Below, in pieces: positions 26,699 through 34,739 of a stretch of 64,000 nucleotides of DNA. Source of the DNA: Paenibacillus sp. V4I7 (GTDB taxonomy: Bacteria > Bacillota > Bacilli > Paenibacillales > NBRC-103111); assembly GCF_030817275.1 (NCBI RefSeq), contig NZ_JAUSZD010000002.1:5766001-5830000 (forward strand), read 5' to 3'. Numbering within the stretch: the stretch's first letter is position 1; every line of letters starts with the position of its first letter. The notes below the pieces were generated by a model, which was given only the letters and a program-made list of their open reading frames with translations, was not told the DNA's origin and did not search any database. The position numbers and the translations under genes were made by a program.

Positions 26699-26709
26699 TC
26701 TTTACGAAG

Positions 26710-26770
26710 AAAGTTTTGCTAAAGCAAAACTCAGCTTATGCTTACGATGCAAGTTTTCTTACGAAAACTT
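26710..26770. repeat. Interspersed hairpin repeat, copy at nadK
   Basis: Two hairpins in tandem: AGTTTTGC-TAAA-GCAAAACT (26711-26730) and AAGTTTTC-TTAC-GAAAACTT (26751-26770), joined by a stretch containing ATGCTTACGATGC (26738-26750). The second hairpin plus ATGCTTACGATGC is, on the opposite strand, nearly identical to two copies at 46415-46487 in the ter locus. It reads as a small dispersed palindromic repeat family. It sits directly before the nadK RBS. Confidence 0.7.
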
Positions 26771-26785
26771 TTAGGAGGAAACCAA

Positions 26786-27598
26786 TTGAAATACAACGTC
26801 ATTGAACGAGGCGATGACATCTCCAAGGGGCTGACAGAGCGGTTCCATCAACTCGCCGCACAGCAAGGCATGCCGAGGGATGAAGAAAATCCTGACATTG
26901 TCCTTTCTATTGGCGGAGATGGCACGATGCTGCAAGCTTTTCATAAATATGTGCATCAGCTTGATCACATCGCTTTCGTTGGTATCCATACAGGTCACTT
27001 AGGTTTCTTCGCAGATTGGAAACCAGATGAGCTGGACCATCTGGCTTCATTGATGTTCAGCGTCACCACCCCCGAGGAGCTGCGTGTTGTGCAGTACCCC
27101 GTCGTCGAGATTGAAATTACGACAGAAAAGGGCTCAGAGACGCATCTGGCTCTCAACGAATTTACAATACGAGGAATCGAAGTATCGCTAGTCGCTCGGC
27201 TTCACGTTAACGATGAAATGTTCGAGATGTTCCGTGGAGACGGAATCTGCATTTCCTCGCCTGCTGGCAGCACTGCTTACAACAAAAGCTTAGGCGGAGC
27301 AATGGTCCACCCTTCGCTCGAAGCGATTCAAATTGCAGAGATTGCTTCGATTAACAATAGGGTCTACCGCACACTCGGCTCTTCCATGATTTTACCGAAG
27401 CATCATCACTGTGACATTTATCCTAAAGCGCAGCAGAATATGCTTTTATCACTTGATCACTTATACTTGCAGCGAAACGACGTTATTTCTATCCGCTGCC
27501 GTGTAGCTGCCAACGTGAAAGTTAAGTTTGCCAGGTTCCGCCCATTTCCTTTCTGGAATAGAGTTCGCGAAGCTTTCGTTGGGTTAGAAGTAAAATAA
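26786..27598 (+). CDS. nadK: NAD kinase
   Basis: Phosphorylates NAD to NADP. From TTG 26786, with RBS TAGGAGG 7 bases upstream, it has 270 residues. The ATP/NAD-kinase motifs are VLSIGGDGTMLQAF (GGDGT), LNEFTIRG, and the second conserved block ISSPAGSTAYNKSLGGA. An ATG at 26738 in the same frame would translate a repeat element and has no RBS, so TTG is preferred. It ends in a hairpin shared with yutD. Confidence 0.94.
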   Translation: MKYNVIERGDDISKGLTERFHQLAAQQGMPRDEENPDIVLSIGGDGTMLQAFHKYVHQLDHIAFVGIHTGHLGFFADWKPDELDHLASLMFSVTTPEELRVVQYPVVEIEITTEKGSETHLALNEFTIRGIEVSLVARLHVNDEMFEMFRGDGICISSPAGSTAYNKSLGGAMVHPSLEAIQIAEIASINNRVYRTLGSSMILPKHHHCDIYPKAQQNMLLSLDHLYLQRNDVISIRCRVAANVKVKFARFRPFPFWNRVREAFVGLEVK

Positions 27599-27603
27599 AC
27601 AGT

Positions 27604-27645
27604 AAAGACGCCTCTCACTCCGTTGGAGAATGAGAGGCGTCTTTT
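27604..27645. terminator. Bidirectional terminator between nadK and yutD
   Basis: AAAGACGCCTCTCA pairs with TGAGAGGCGTCTTTT, 14 pairs, loop of about 13 bases. Confidence 0.85.
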
Positions 27646-27657
27646 GGTTTCACTACA

Positions 27658-27975
27658 TTAAGGAGTAGTTGTAATCACTTCAGAAGGCACTTGCTGCTTT
27701 GTGCCATTCACTTTTTCGATAATGAAATACGCGCAGCCGAAGTTGCAGTACTCATTCAAGTAATCTTGAAGAGCGGCAATGGATGATTCCTTTGTTGCTT
27801 TAGGATGGATTTCTTTAAAAAATCCTCTCAACCTTAGCTGGCTGTAACCCCAATCGCCGACAATATAGTCGTATCGTTCCAATACTTCGCTAAAACGTTC
27901 TTTAAACACTTCAAAATTCCAGCCATTCTTATGGTCTGTAACGAGCTCGTATGTTTTATTTGCAATATGAATCAT
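27658..27975 (-). CDS. yutD: YutD family protein
   Basis: 105-residue cytosolic protein. ERYDYIVGDWGYSQLRLRGF and DYLNEYCNFGCAYFIIEK are the family's recognisable parts. Role unknown. As in Bacillus, it lies next to the lipoyl synthase gene, 40 bases downstream of it and in the same direction. Confidence 0.85.
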   Translation of the reverse strand: MIHIANKTYELVTDHKNGWNFEVFKERFSEVLERYDYIVGDWGYSQLRLRGFFKEIHPKATKESSIAALQDYLNEYCNFGCAYFIIEKVNGTKQQVPSEVITTTP

Positions 27976-28015
27976 GATGGTAGGAAGCTCTCCTTTCTAT
28001 GATCCGTTCGTTAAT

Positions 28016-28891
28016 TTAAACGTTTGATGCGGCTTGAACCTGTTCATGGGCATGGTACGAGCTGCGTACCAATGGTCCCGACTCAACGTGCTTAAAGCCA
28101 CGTTTCATGCCCTCTTCTTTGAGCATAGCAAACTGCTCAGGCGTATAGTACTTGGCTACAGCCAAATGCGTTGTAGACGGCTGCAGGTACTGCCCAATCG
28201 TCATAATGTCGCAGCCAACTGCACGTAAATCCTCCATCGTTTGCAGCAGCTCGTCCCACTCCTCGCCTACGCCAATCATGACGCTGGATTTGGTTGGGAT
28301 GTTCGGAGCAATACGCTTCGAACGCTCCAGCAGTTCTAGAGAACGGCGATATTTCGCCTTCGAGCGGACGCGGTCTGACATGCGTTCAACAGTCTCCATA
28401 TTATGGTTCAAGATATCAGGCTTAGCCTCTAGAACTATGGCCAGTGACTCTTCCCTGCCCAAGAAATCCGGGATCAGCACTTCGACTGTGCACATTGGCA
28501 TTTTGCGGCGAATCGCTTTGATGGTCTCAGCGAATATCATCGCGCCGCCATCTGCCAAATCATCGCGAGCAACGGAAGTGACGACACAGTGGCGCAGTCC
28601 CATTTGTAAAGCGGCATCAGCTACACGTTCTGGTTCTTCAAGATCCAGCTCGGTAGGCAGCCCTGTTTTGACTGCACAGAAACGGCATGCTCGGGTACAA
28701 ATATCGCCCAAAATCATAAAAGTGGCTGTACGATTCGCCCAGCACTCATGAATGTTTGGACATTTGGCTTCTTCGCAAACCGTATGCAGCGTCTTGGAAC
28801 GCATCATTGACTTTATTTCTTTGAAATTCTCATCTGTCTTGAGATTGATTTTTAACCAGTCTGGTTTTCTCTCTAATGGCTTTGGAGGCAC
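28016..28891 (-). CDS. lipA: Lipoyl synthase
   Basis: Radical-SAM enzyme inserting two sulfurs into protein-bound octanoyl groups. 291 residues. Auxiliary cluster ligands are in [13 protein letters not shown] (Cx4Cx5C) and the radical-SAM motif is CTRACRFC (CxxxCxxC). The family's C-terminal [10 protein letters not shown] supplies the conserved RSSYHA serine. GTG start at 28891 with GGCGGGAA upstream. It is the first gene of lipA-yutD. Confidence 0.95.
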   Translation of the reverse strand: MPPKPLERKPDWLKINLKTDENFKEIKSMMRSKTLHTVCEEAKCPNIHECWANRTATFMILGDICTRACRFCAVKTGLPTELDLEEPERVADAALQMGLRHCVVTSVARDDLADGGAMIFAETIKAIRRKMPMCTVEVLIPDFLGREESLAIVLEAKPDILNHNMETVERMSDRVRSKAKYRRSLELLERSKRIAPNIPTKSSVMIGVGEEWDELLQTMEDLRAVGCDIMTIGQYLQPSTTHLAVAKYYTPEQFAMLKEEGMKRGFKHVESGPLVRSSYHAHEQVQAASNV

Positions 28892-29046
28892 TATAATTCC
28901 CGCCTTTTATTTGGTTTCTCGTTCTTGTTATTATAACATGAATGACTGACAAAACAATCCACTTTGCCAGTCAGTTGTGATACACTTATCAAGATGGCCA
29001 AAACAGCTTAACCTATCATGTAAAGGCTGTATGGGAGGGAAGAAAC

Positions 29047-29895
29047 ATGAGCATACAAGAAGTAACACGAGAGAAAGACCGCAAGCTTGGAGAAATTATA
29101 AGAGGTATGGGCCGAGTATTAATCGCCTTCTCCGGAGGGGTTGACAGTACATTCGTCCTTAAACGTGCGCAGCAGGAGCTAGGAGATCAAGTCTTAGCCG
29201 TCACTGCAGCATCCGAAACGTTCCCTTCTCGGGAATTCGATGCAGCCGTTGAACTAGCAGAACAAATCGGTGTCCCACTGTACAAAACAGAGGTCAAAGA
29301 ATTGGAAAATGCGAATTTCGTCGCTAACAATCCAGATCGCTGTTACCATTGTAAGACGGGACTTTATTCACATTTGAAGCAACTAGCCAAAGAGTTAGGG
29401 TACCCCTACATTCTGGATGGATCGAACATGGACGATCTCGGTGACTATAGACCGGGTCTACAAGCCAAGAACGAGCAAGGCGTCCGTAGTACTTTACAGG
29501 AGTCTGGCATGACCAAGGACGAGATCAGACAGCTTTCCAAAGAGCTAGGACTGCGTACTTGGAATAAACCGTCTTTTGCTTGCTTGTCTTCTCGTATCCC
29601 TTACGGGACACAAATTGAGAAGTGGAAAATCGACCAACTGGACGAAGGCGAATACTTCTTGTCCCAGCTTGGATTGTATCAGGTGCGCGTGCGTCACCAT
29701 GAAAAAATTGCCCGGATCGAGGTTATGCCGGATGAGATTCATAAAGTCGTTGAACACCGTGATGCGATCTATGAAAAGTTCAGCAAGCTCGGGTTCACTT
29801 ACGTAACCCTCGATTTACAAGGTTACCGAACGGGCAGCATGAACGAAGTGCTGTCCAAGGAGACCAAAGACAAGGTGAAAGAAGCATCCTTATGA
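29047..29895 (+). CDS. larE: LarE, sulfur-transferase for nickel-pincer cofactor
   Basis: PP-loop ATP-pyrophosphatase that adenylates the pyridinium biscarboxylate precursor and transfers sulfur to it. 282 residues. PP-loop FSGGVDSTF (residues 28-36). Cysteines occur at 99 and 102 (RCYHCK) and 179 (SFACLSSRIPYG, at the position of the sacrificial Cys in Lactobacillus LarE). Whether this one is sacrificial or carries an iron-sulfur cluster cannot be settled here. RBS GGGAGGG lies before ATG 29047. It overlaps larB by ATGA. Confidence 0.92.
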   Translation: MSIQEVTREKDRKLGEIIRGMGRVLIAFSGGVDSTFVLKRAQQELGDQVLAVTAASETFPSREFDAAVELAEQIGVPLYKTEVKELENANFVANNPDRCYHCKTGLYSHLKQLAKELGYPYILDGSNMDDLGDYRPGLQAKNEQGVRSTLQESGMTKDEIRQLSKELGLRTWNKPSFACLSSRIPYGTQIEKWKIDQLDEGEYFLSQLGLYQVRVRHHEKIARIEVMPDEIHKVVEHRDAIYEKFSKLGFTYVTLDLQGYRTGSMNEVLSKETKDKVKEASL

Positions 29896-30668
29896 TGGAC
29901 TTAGAGAAGATCTTAAAGCTCGTCCAGGCGGGCGATCTGGACGTAGAAGAAGCCAAAAAGCAAATCATCAAGGAAGGCAGCGCCGCAGGCCCAGCTAACC
30001 TTGATCTTGGATTTGCTCAGCTCGACATCGATCGCGAGAAGCGTACGGGCTTCCCCGAGGTCATTTTCGGGGAAGGCAAGACCGCTGAGCAGATCGAGGC
30101 GATTTTCCGGCGGCTGATGGAGCACACCGACCGCGTGCTCGCTACGCGCGTAGACGCGGCCAAAGCCGCCCATGTTACCGCTGCCGTGGAAGGTGTCACC
30201 TACCACGAAACGGCAAGGTCGCTGACCTGGTTCAAGCGGCCCATGCTTAAAGTCCACGACGGCTATATCGCCGTCGTGTGCGCAGGCACCTCCGACCTCC
30301 CCGTGGCGGAGGAGGCGGCTCTTACGGCAGAATGCCTGGGCAGCCACGTTGAACGCGTGTTCGACGTGGGTGTAGCTGGCATTCACCGGCTCTTCCGCCG
30401 GCTGGAGCTCATTCGCGGTGCAAACGCGATTGTGGTCGTTGCCGGCATGGAAGGCGCGCTCGCCAGCGTCGTCGGCGGGCTAGTAGCCAAACCGATCGTG
30501 GCTGTGCCGACAAGCATCGGTTATGGCGCGAACCTTGCAGGTATCGCTCCCTTGTTGTCGATGCTAAATAGCTGCTCACCAGGAATCTCAGTAGTGAACA
30601 TCGACAACGGCTTCGGAGCCGGTTACTATGCAGGGCTCATTAACAAAAATATGTCGAAACGAGCGTGA
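29892..30668 (+). CDS. larB: LarB, nickel-pincer cofactor carboxylase
   Basis: Carboxylates and hydrolyses nicotinic acid adenine dinucleotide, first step of pincer cofactor synthesis. 258 residues, with a PurE-like C-terminal domain (VVVAGMEGALASVVGGLVAK then VAVPTSIGYGANLAG). Two adjacent ATGs (29892 and 29895) are possible. The middle of the gene is GC-rich (41 of 60 bases at 30121-30180) compared with larC1 (25 of 60 at 30901-30960). Middle gene of larE-larB-larC1. Confidence 0.92.
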   Translation: MMDLEKILKLVQAGDLDVEEAKKQIIKEGSAAGPANLDLGFAQLDIDREKRTGFPEVIFGEGKTAEQIEAIFRRLMEHTDRVLATRVDAAKAAHVTAAVEGVTYHETARSLTWFKRPMLKVHDGYIAVVCAGTSDLPVAEEAALTAECLGSHVERVFDVGVAGIHRLFRRLELIRGANAIVVVAGMEGALASVVGGLVAKPIVAVPTSIGYGANLAGIAPLLSMLNSCSPGISVVNIDNGFGAGYYAGLINKNMSKRA

Positions 30669-30677
30669 GATCCTACA

Positions 30678-31532
30678 ATGCGCATTTTATATTTAGACTG
30701 CTTCTCCGGAATCAGCGGCGATATGACCCTGGGTGCTTTAGTAGATGCGGGAGCAGATCGAGCTTACATTGAAGAAGAGCTTACCAAAATCAAACTAGAG
30801 CCGTACATGTTGGAATGGAAGCGCGTCGTTAAGCGCGGTATTTCCGCCTTAAAGCTAGATGTCATTCTAGACCCACAGCATCCACCGAAACATCATCGTC
30901 ATTACTCAGAAATCGTACAAGTCATTCAACAGGCAGGCTTCAATGAGCGTGTAACAGCTATCAGCTTAGCTATTTTTGAAAAGATCGGTATTGCTGAAGC
31001 AAAAATCCATGGCATTCCCGTTGAAAAAGTACACTTCCACGAAGTCGGAGCCATAGACTCCATTGTCGATATCGTAGGTGTGGCCTTAGCCATTGACTCC
31101 CTACAAGTCGAGCGCATCTTTGCCTCTCCAGTACCTCTAGGTTCAGGGACTATACATATCGATCATGGTATATATCCCGTACCAGCTCCGGCAACACTGG
31201 AAATGATGCGTGGGTTACCCATTGCTTCAACCAACTATAATATAGAGATGACCACGCCAACTGGTGCCGGAATTATTTCCGGAATCGTGGACGAGTTCTC
31301 TAAAAGCTTTCCTCCTATGATCGTTGACACCATCGGTTACGGTGCAGGTACAAGAGATTTACCTAATCAACCCAATGTGCTTCGCGTCGTAGTCGGTAAA
31401 GTTGATCCTTATATTGGAAAATGGCAAGTAAGCCACGAGCACCTTGCACATGAGCATGGACATGGACATACACATGATGATCATCATCACCACCAACATG
31501 AGCATTCACATACACACCCTCACCATACATGA
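30678..31532 (+). CDS. larC: LarC N-terminal part (LarC1), with His-rich tail
   Basis: LarC is the CTP-dependent cyclometallase that inserts nickel into the pincer cofactor. Only the N-terminal half is here, 284 residues: start MRILYLDCFSGISGDMTLGA, then VHFHEVGAIDSIVDIVG, GSGTIHIDHGIYPVPAPATL and MTTPTGAGIISGI. After VVVGKV the protein does not continue into the nickel-inserting C-terminal domain but ends in a tail of about 30 residues of which roughly half are His, a likely nickel store. The C-terminal domain is encoded separately and convergently at 31583-32071. It starts 9 bases after larB with a weak RBS. Confidence 0.9.
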   Translation: MRILYLDCFSGISGDMTLGALVDAGADRAYIEEELTKIKLEPYMLEWKRVVKRGISALKLDVILDPQHPPKHHRHYSEIVQVIQQAGFNERVTAISLAIFEKIGIAEAKIHGIPVEKVHFHEVGAIDSIVDIVGVALAIDSLQVERIFASPVPLGSGTIHIDHGIYPVPAPATLEMMRGLPIASTNYNIEMTTPTGAGIISGIVDEFSKSFPPMIVDTIGYGAGTRDLPNQPNVLRVVVGKVDPYIGKWQVSHEHLAHEHGHGHTHDDHHHHQHEHSHTHPHHT

Positions 31533-31561
31533 GTCTCCACGGAGACCATTTATAAATTACC

Positions 31562-31603
31562 AAAAACGCCTCTTCCTTCAAATCAGGAGGAGACGTTTTT
31601 TTG
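31562..31603. terminator. Hairpin between larC1 and larC2
   Basis: AAAAACGCCTCTTCCT and AGGAGGAGACGTTTTTTT form a stem with a few mismatches. It lies between the convergent larC halves and overlaps the last codons of larC2. Confidence 0.7.
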
Positions 31604-32071
31604 TTTTTGCTGGATAAACTGCATCCTAACTTCCTCGTATACCTGCTTCAAAGGTACTTGATGCTCCTTAGCAATTTGTTCGCATTCTTTGAACTCTGGT
31701 GCATACTGTACCAATTTTCCCTGGTGATAACCGACTTTTACCGTTAAAAGTCCCCATCGTGTTAGCACTTGCTCGAATTCTCTAGCCAATCTATGGCAGG
31801 AAGCGTGCATGTACCTGATGCCGAGTGTCGTTGTCTCGCTAAAAATAACTTCCTCTACAACAGAGAGCCGTTCATCTTCAACCAGCACATTCAGCATAAT
31901 CCCAGGTCTGCCTTTCTTCATAATTATCGGTACTACAAATACATCGTTCGCACCTACTTCAAAAAGCTTATCCATTATATAAGAAACCCACTCCGGGTTC
32001 ATATCGTCTAAATTTGCCTGAATTAACAGCATACTATCGTCCACATGCTCATCCCTATGATTAAAACTCAC
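31583..32071 (-). CDS. LarC C-terminal domain as a separate gene (LarC2)
   Basis: 162 residues from GTG 32071 (RBS GAGGTGA, 8 bases from GAGG). The sequence LLIQANLDDMNPEWVSYIMD, then VFVVPIIMKKGRPGIMLNVL, FSETTTLGIRY, and KVGYHQGKLVQYAPEFKEC is the LarC C-terminal nickel-binding domain. It is encoded on the opposite strand to larE-larB-larC1, converging with it. In lactobacilli the two LarC parts are joined by a programmed frameshift; here that is impossible, so the halves must act as two chains. It probably has its own promoter upstream of 32071; I did not identify it. Confidence 0.88.
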   Translation of the reverse strand: MSFNHRDEHVDDSMLLIQANLDDMNPEWVSYIMDKLFEVGANDVFVVPIIMKKGRPGIMLNVLVEDERLSVVEEVIFSETTTLGIRYMHASCHRLAREFEQVLTRWGLLTVKVGYHQGKLVQYAPEFKECEQIAKEHQVPLKQVYEEVRMQFIQQKQKNVSS

Positions 32072-32187
32072 GATCCTCACCTCATACAGGCATCATAGCA
32101 AAAATCGGATAACAACGAAAGATGCAGGGATAAACATTCGTAGAAGAGTACATCCTAAGAACTAACATTTCAGGAAGGATGATAGAG

Positions 32188-33237
32188 ATGAAAAGCAGAC
32201 CGTTTTGGTCGCGGGTTCTTGTTCTTAGCCTCCTCCTATCAGCAACCGAATCCGGGACTCTTTCAAGCAATGCTGAATCCCACGCCGCTGCATCTGACCA
32301 ATTGTTTGCCGCAGCTCCGTCTAAAGTTAACCCGAACTTGAACGCTGAGCGGAAAGAGCTATTTGAAAAAACAAGCATCTTGTCAGGCATTCCATGGGCA
32401 TACCTTGCCGCAGTTGATCAGTACGAAAGAACAATGAATATCGCGAAAAAAAGACCCGAACATCAAGGAATTACCAGCATTTACTTCCCTGAAACAGATT
32501 GGGTCGGCTTATTGAATCCAGACCAGCAAGATACGAATCCAAGAAGCATCTCCTTCTTTCATGGTTACGGGCGAGATGGTTCAGGTGACGGCATTGCCGA
32601 TCGAAACAACGATTTAGACGTACTGGCAGCTATGGCCACACTAATGAGCAGTAATGGCAACCAAGAAGAAAATTTACAAATTAGCTTATGGAATTATTAT
32701 CAAAACTCGCGCAGTGTTGAACGTATCAAACAATTCGCTACAATCTACGCCACATTAGGTACCCTCGACGCTTACGAGCATGCCTTTCCACTGCCGGTGC
32801 ACGCGGACTACTCCTATCGCAGCACATGGGGGGACAGTCGCGGATGGGGCGGGCATCGTTCCCATGAAGGAACAGACTTATTTGCGGGTTATGGTGTTCC
32901 TGTACGAAGCACTTGCTATGGCATTGTGGAAATTAAAGGCTGGAATCCCTACGGAGGCTGGCGGATTGGTATTCGAGATGTGAACAATATATATCACTAC
33001 TACGCGCACCTTTCTGGTTTTCAAAAAGGAATCAAAGAAAACGATATTGTAAAACCTGGACAAACCATCGGCTGGGTGGGTAGTTCAGGTTATGGTAAGC
33101 CGGGAACATCAGGTAAATTTCCACCGCATCTCCATTTTGGACTTTATCGTGATAATGGGCTGACCGAATGGAGCTTCGATCCTTACCCCTCCCTTCGCAA
33201 ATGGGAACGTGAAGATCGGATGAAAAAGAAAAAATAA
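32188..33237 (+). CDS. Secreted M23 (LytM-type) peptidase with N-terminal helical domain
   Basis: 349 residues from ATG 32188 (RBS GGAAGG, 9 bases; a start at 32179 would leave no spacing). Signal peptide MKSRPFWSRVLVLSLLLS. Residues about 45-190 resemble a lysozyme/transglycosylase-like helical domain (IPWAYLAAVDQYERTMNIAK; RDGSGDGIADRNNDLDVLAA). Residues about 205-330 are an M23 peptidase with zinc ligands in SHEGTDLFAGYG (HxxxD) and PPHLHFGLYRD (HxH). It probably cuts peptidoglycan cross-links outside the membrane. The layout resembles spore-forming firmicute cell-wall enzymes. It is convergent with yunB. Confidence 0.88.
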   Translation: MKSRPFWSRVLVLSLLLSATESGTLSSNAESHAAASDQLFAAAPSKVNPNLNAERKELFEKTSILSGIPWAYLAAVDQYERTMNIAKKRPEHQGITSIYFPETDWVGLLNPDQQDTNPRSISFFHGYGRDGSGDGIADRNNDLDVLAAMATLMSSNGNQEENLQISLWNYYQNSRSVERIKQFATIYATLGTLDAYEHAFPLPVHADYSYRSTWGDSRGWGGHRSHEGTDLFAGYGVPVRSTCYGIVEIKGWNPYGGWRIGIRDVNNIYHYYAHLSGFQKGIKENDIVKPGQTIGWVGSSGYGKPGTSGKFPPHLHFGLYRDNGLTEWSFDPYPSLRKWEREDRMKKKK

Positions 33238-33268
33238 AACCGCTCCATTATTGGGGCGGTTCTTTTTG
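33238..33268. terminator. Bidirectional terminator between M23 peptidase gene and yunB
   Basis: ACCGCTCC-ATTATT-GGGGCGGT with A-rich and T-rich flanks, overlapping the end of yunB. Confidence 0.75.
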
Positions 33269-34045
33269 TGTATTGCTTTCTTGCGTTGAAACTCCCTCAG
33301 ACTTTGGTGTTGTTGTAGTTCCGGCATTCGGTATACTAGGCAGCGATAAACTCGGTGGACTCGCATCCTTATTACTGCCCACAGGTTTACCCTTGTTATC
33401 ATAATAATACGTAGGGACATCCCCAACAACGAGTGAATAGGAAATAGGAATTTCGGTTTCCACAATTTCAGTATCGGAATCAAAGGGAATAATCACAGAT
33501 ACTTCTGCAATAATACGGACATACACTTCAAACATAACCATATTGATTCCCGCATTTTGAGAACGTGTATTTAGATCAACCTTCACATTACCTACTGGCA
33601 GCAGACGAATCGGAATATCAGGGCCAAATGAGGAGAGAATCGCACTATTCATCGCTTGCCCTACCGGAATATGCTCTGATATACTTTGCAAATCCTTCAG
33701 TTCACCTTGCACTGTTTTAATCGTATCTGCAGTTATACGCATATGTTCATTATAATTAAGCATAAATCCTGTTATTTTACCGTTTTTATCCATCTTCCAA
33801 TCAATTAATTGCTCCGCACTCGTACTTCCAGCCACATGATCCGCAATGGCACTATTAATCGCTTGTGTTGCTATCTGCTTTATGCGTACTTTTGCCAAAT
33901 TCATCAGTGGAGGTCTAAGATTACGTTCTACGAAAATAAAAAACTGCACGCTAAATAAGACAAAGATGAGAAGACCGATCAACAGCACCTTTTTGCGGTT
34001 TGTTTTACCTGTAGGTCTGCTTCTCCAGCGTCGCCTTAGCAGCAT
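33248..34045 (-). CDS. yunB: Sporulation protein YunB
   Basis: Membrane-anchored sporulation protein of unknown biochemical role (sigma-E controlled in B. subtilis). 265 residues from ATG 34045 (RBS GGAGGG, 6 bases). A basic N-terminus is followed by one membrane segment (VLLIGLLIFVLFSVQFFIFV), then the conserved body (LAKVRIKQIATQAINSAIAD; IPVGQAMNSAILSSFGPDIP; VGNVKVDLNTRSQNAGINM) and a Ser/Pro/Thr-rich tail. A GTG at 34066 would add 7 residues but sits before the RBS. Confidence 0.88.
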   Translation of the reverse strand: MLLRRRWRSRPTGKTNRKKVLLIGLLIFVLFSVQFFIFVERNLRPPLMNLAKVRIKQIATQAINSAIADHVAGSTSAEQLIDWKMDKNGKITGFMLNYNEHMRITADTIKTVQGELKDLQSISEHIPVGQAMNSAILSSFGPDIPIRLLPVGNVKVDLNTRSQNAGINMVMFEVYVRIIAEVSVIIPFDSDTEIVETEIPISYSLVVGDVPTYYYDNKGKPVGSNKDASPPSLSLPSIPNAGTTTTPKSEGVSTQESNTQKEPPQ

Positions 34046-34086
34046 CCCATTCCCTCCCCTAGCCACTCAAATCAATTAGTACTACC

Positions 34087-34610
34087 TTATGCGGACATGG
34101 AGTGAAAAAGAAGACACGTTCCCCACAGCAAGTCCACTCAACCGGTCATACATTCATCTCCATTGTTATTCTAACTTTCCCCATTCCCATTCCATTTGTA
34201 TCCCGTCTTATTCGTTATCGAGTCTGAACCCAATGGGTCTAACTGGATTACGCCTGCAGATTTCCCCATCCCTTCTGTAACCTCTCTCGTCTGGGTTCCT
34301 ACGTATACGTTCTTCTCACTGAGACACAACCCATCCGTACATCCGTATCTTCTCGCTTCTGCGACCCATCATCAATGCAACTTCCTACGTGAGTCTCATC
34401 CATTCAGGGCAACTCATGTCAGCACCATATCGACCCCGCATTACCTTGACTATGCCACCACATCCTTCAGCCGACACAATTTGTCCTATCCTATCCTGTC
34501 CTGTCCTGTCCACGTACCTGTATCTCATCTCATTGACATCTTCCATCCAACGTCACCTCACTTTGCGTCCAACCCAACTTTTCACCACCTCTATGGACAC
34601 TATCCCCATC
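34087..34610. other. C-rich, G-poor intergenic zone without a convincing gene
   Basis: About 520 bases with strong strand asymmetry: in three sampled 60-base lines (34321, 34441, 34501) I count 67 C against 20 G. It includes a short run of CCTAT/CCTGT pentamers at 34484-34511. Plus-strand frames are open (34196-34642 and 34389-34646), but their translations are rich in His, Pro, Ser and Thr, have no RBS and overlap each other, as expected from skewed DNA rather than genes. No tRNA or rRNA was recognised. It may be a remnant or an unrecognised RNA. Confidence 0.5.
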
Positions 34611-34617
34611 ACTCAGA

Positions 34618-34644
34618 AATTAGAAAACCATTCGATTTCTAATT
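34618..34644. terminator. Possible terminator before the transposase-like gene
   Basis: AATTAGAAA and TTTCTAATT, perfect 9-pair stem with a 9-base loop, followed by AAATTTTT. AT-rich, so weak. Confidence 0.4.
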
Positions 34645-34662
34645 AAATTTTTCCATTTTCCC

Positions 34663-34691
34663 TTGAAATAAGATCATATGTTTGGTATATT
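34663..34691 (+). promoter_or_regulatory. Sigma-A promoter of the transposase-like gene
   Basis: TTGAAA (34663-34668), 17-base spacer, TATATT (34686-34691), about 50 bases before the start codon. Near-consensus, so the gene is probably expressed. Confidence 0.65.
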
Positions 34692-34739
34692 ATTAATAGG
34701 AACATATATTCTCATTTCTGGACAAACGGAGAGATGCAT

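Noticed and set aside
29913-30386. 157-codon minus-strand frame opposite larB
   Set aside because: Antisense artefact of the GC-rich larB; no motifs.
34196-34646. Two overlapping plus-strand frames in the C-rich zone
   Set aside because: Composition follows the strand skew (His, Pro, Ser, Thr), no RBS, no domain.
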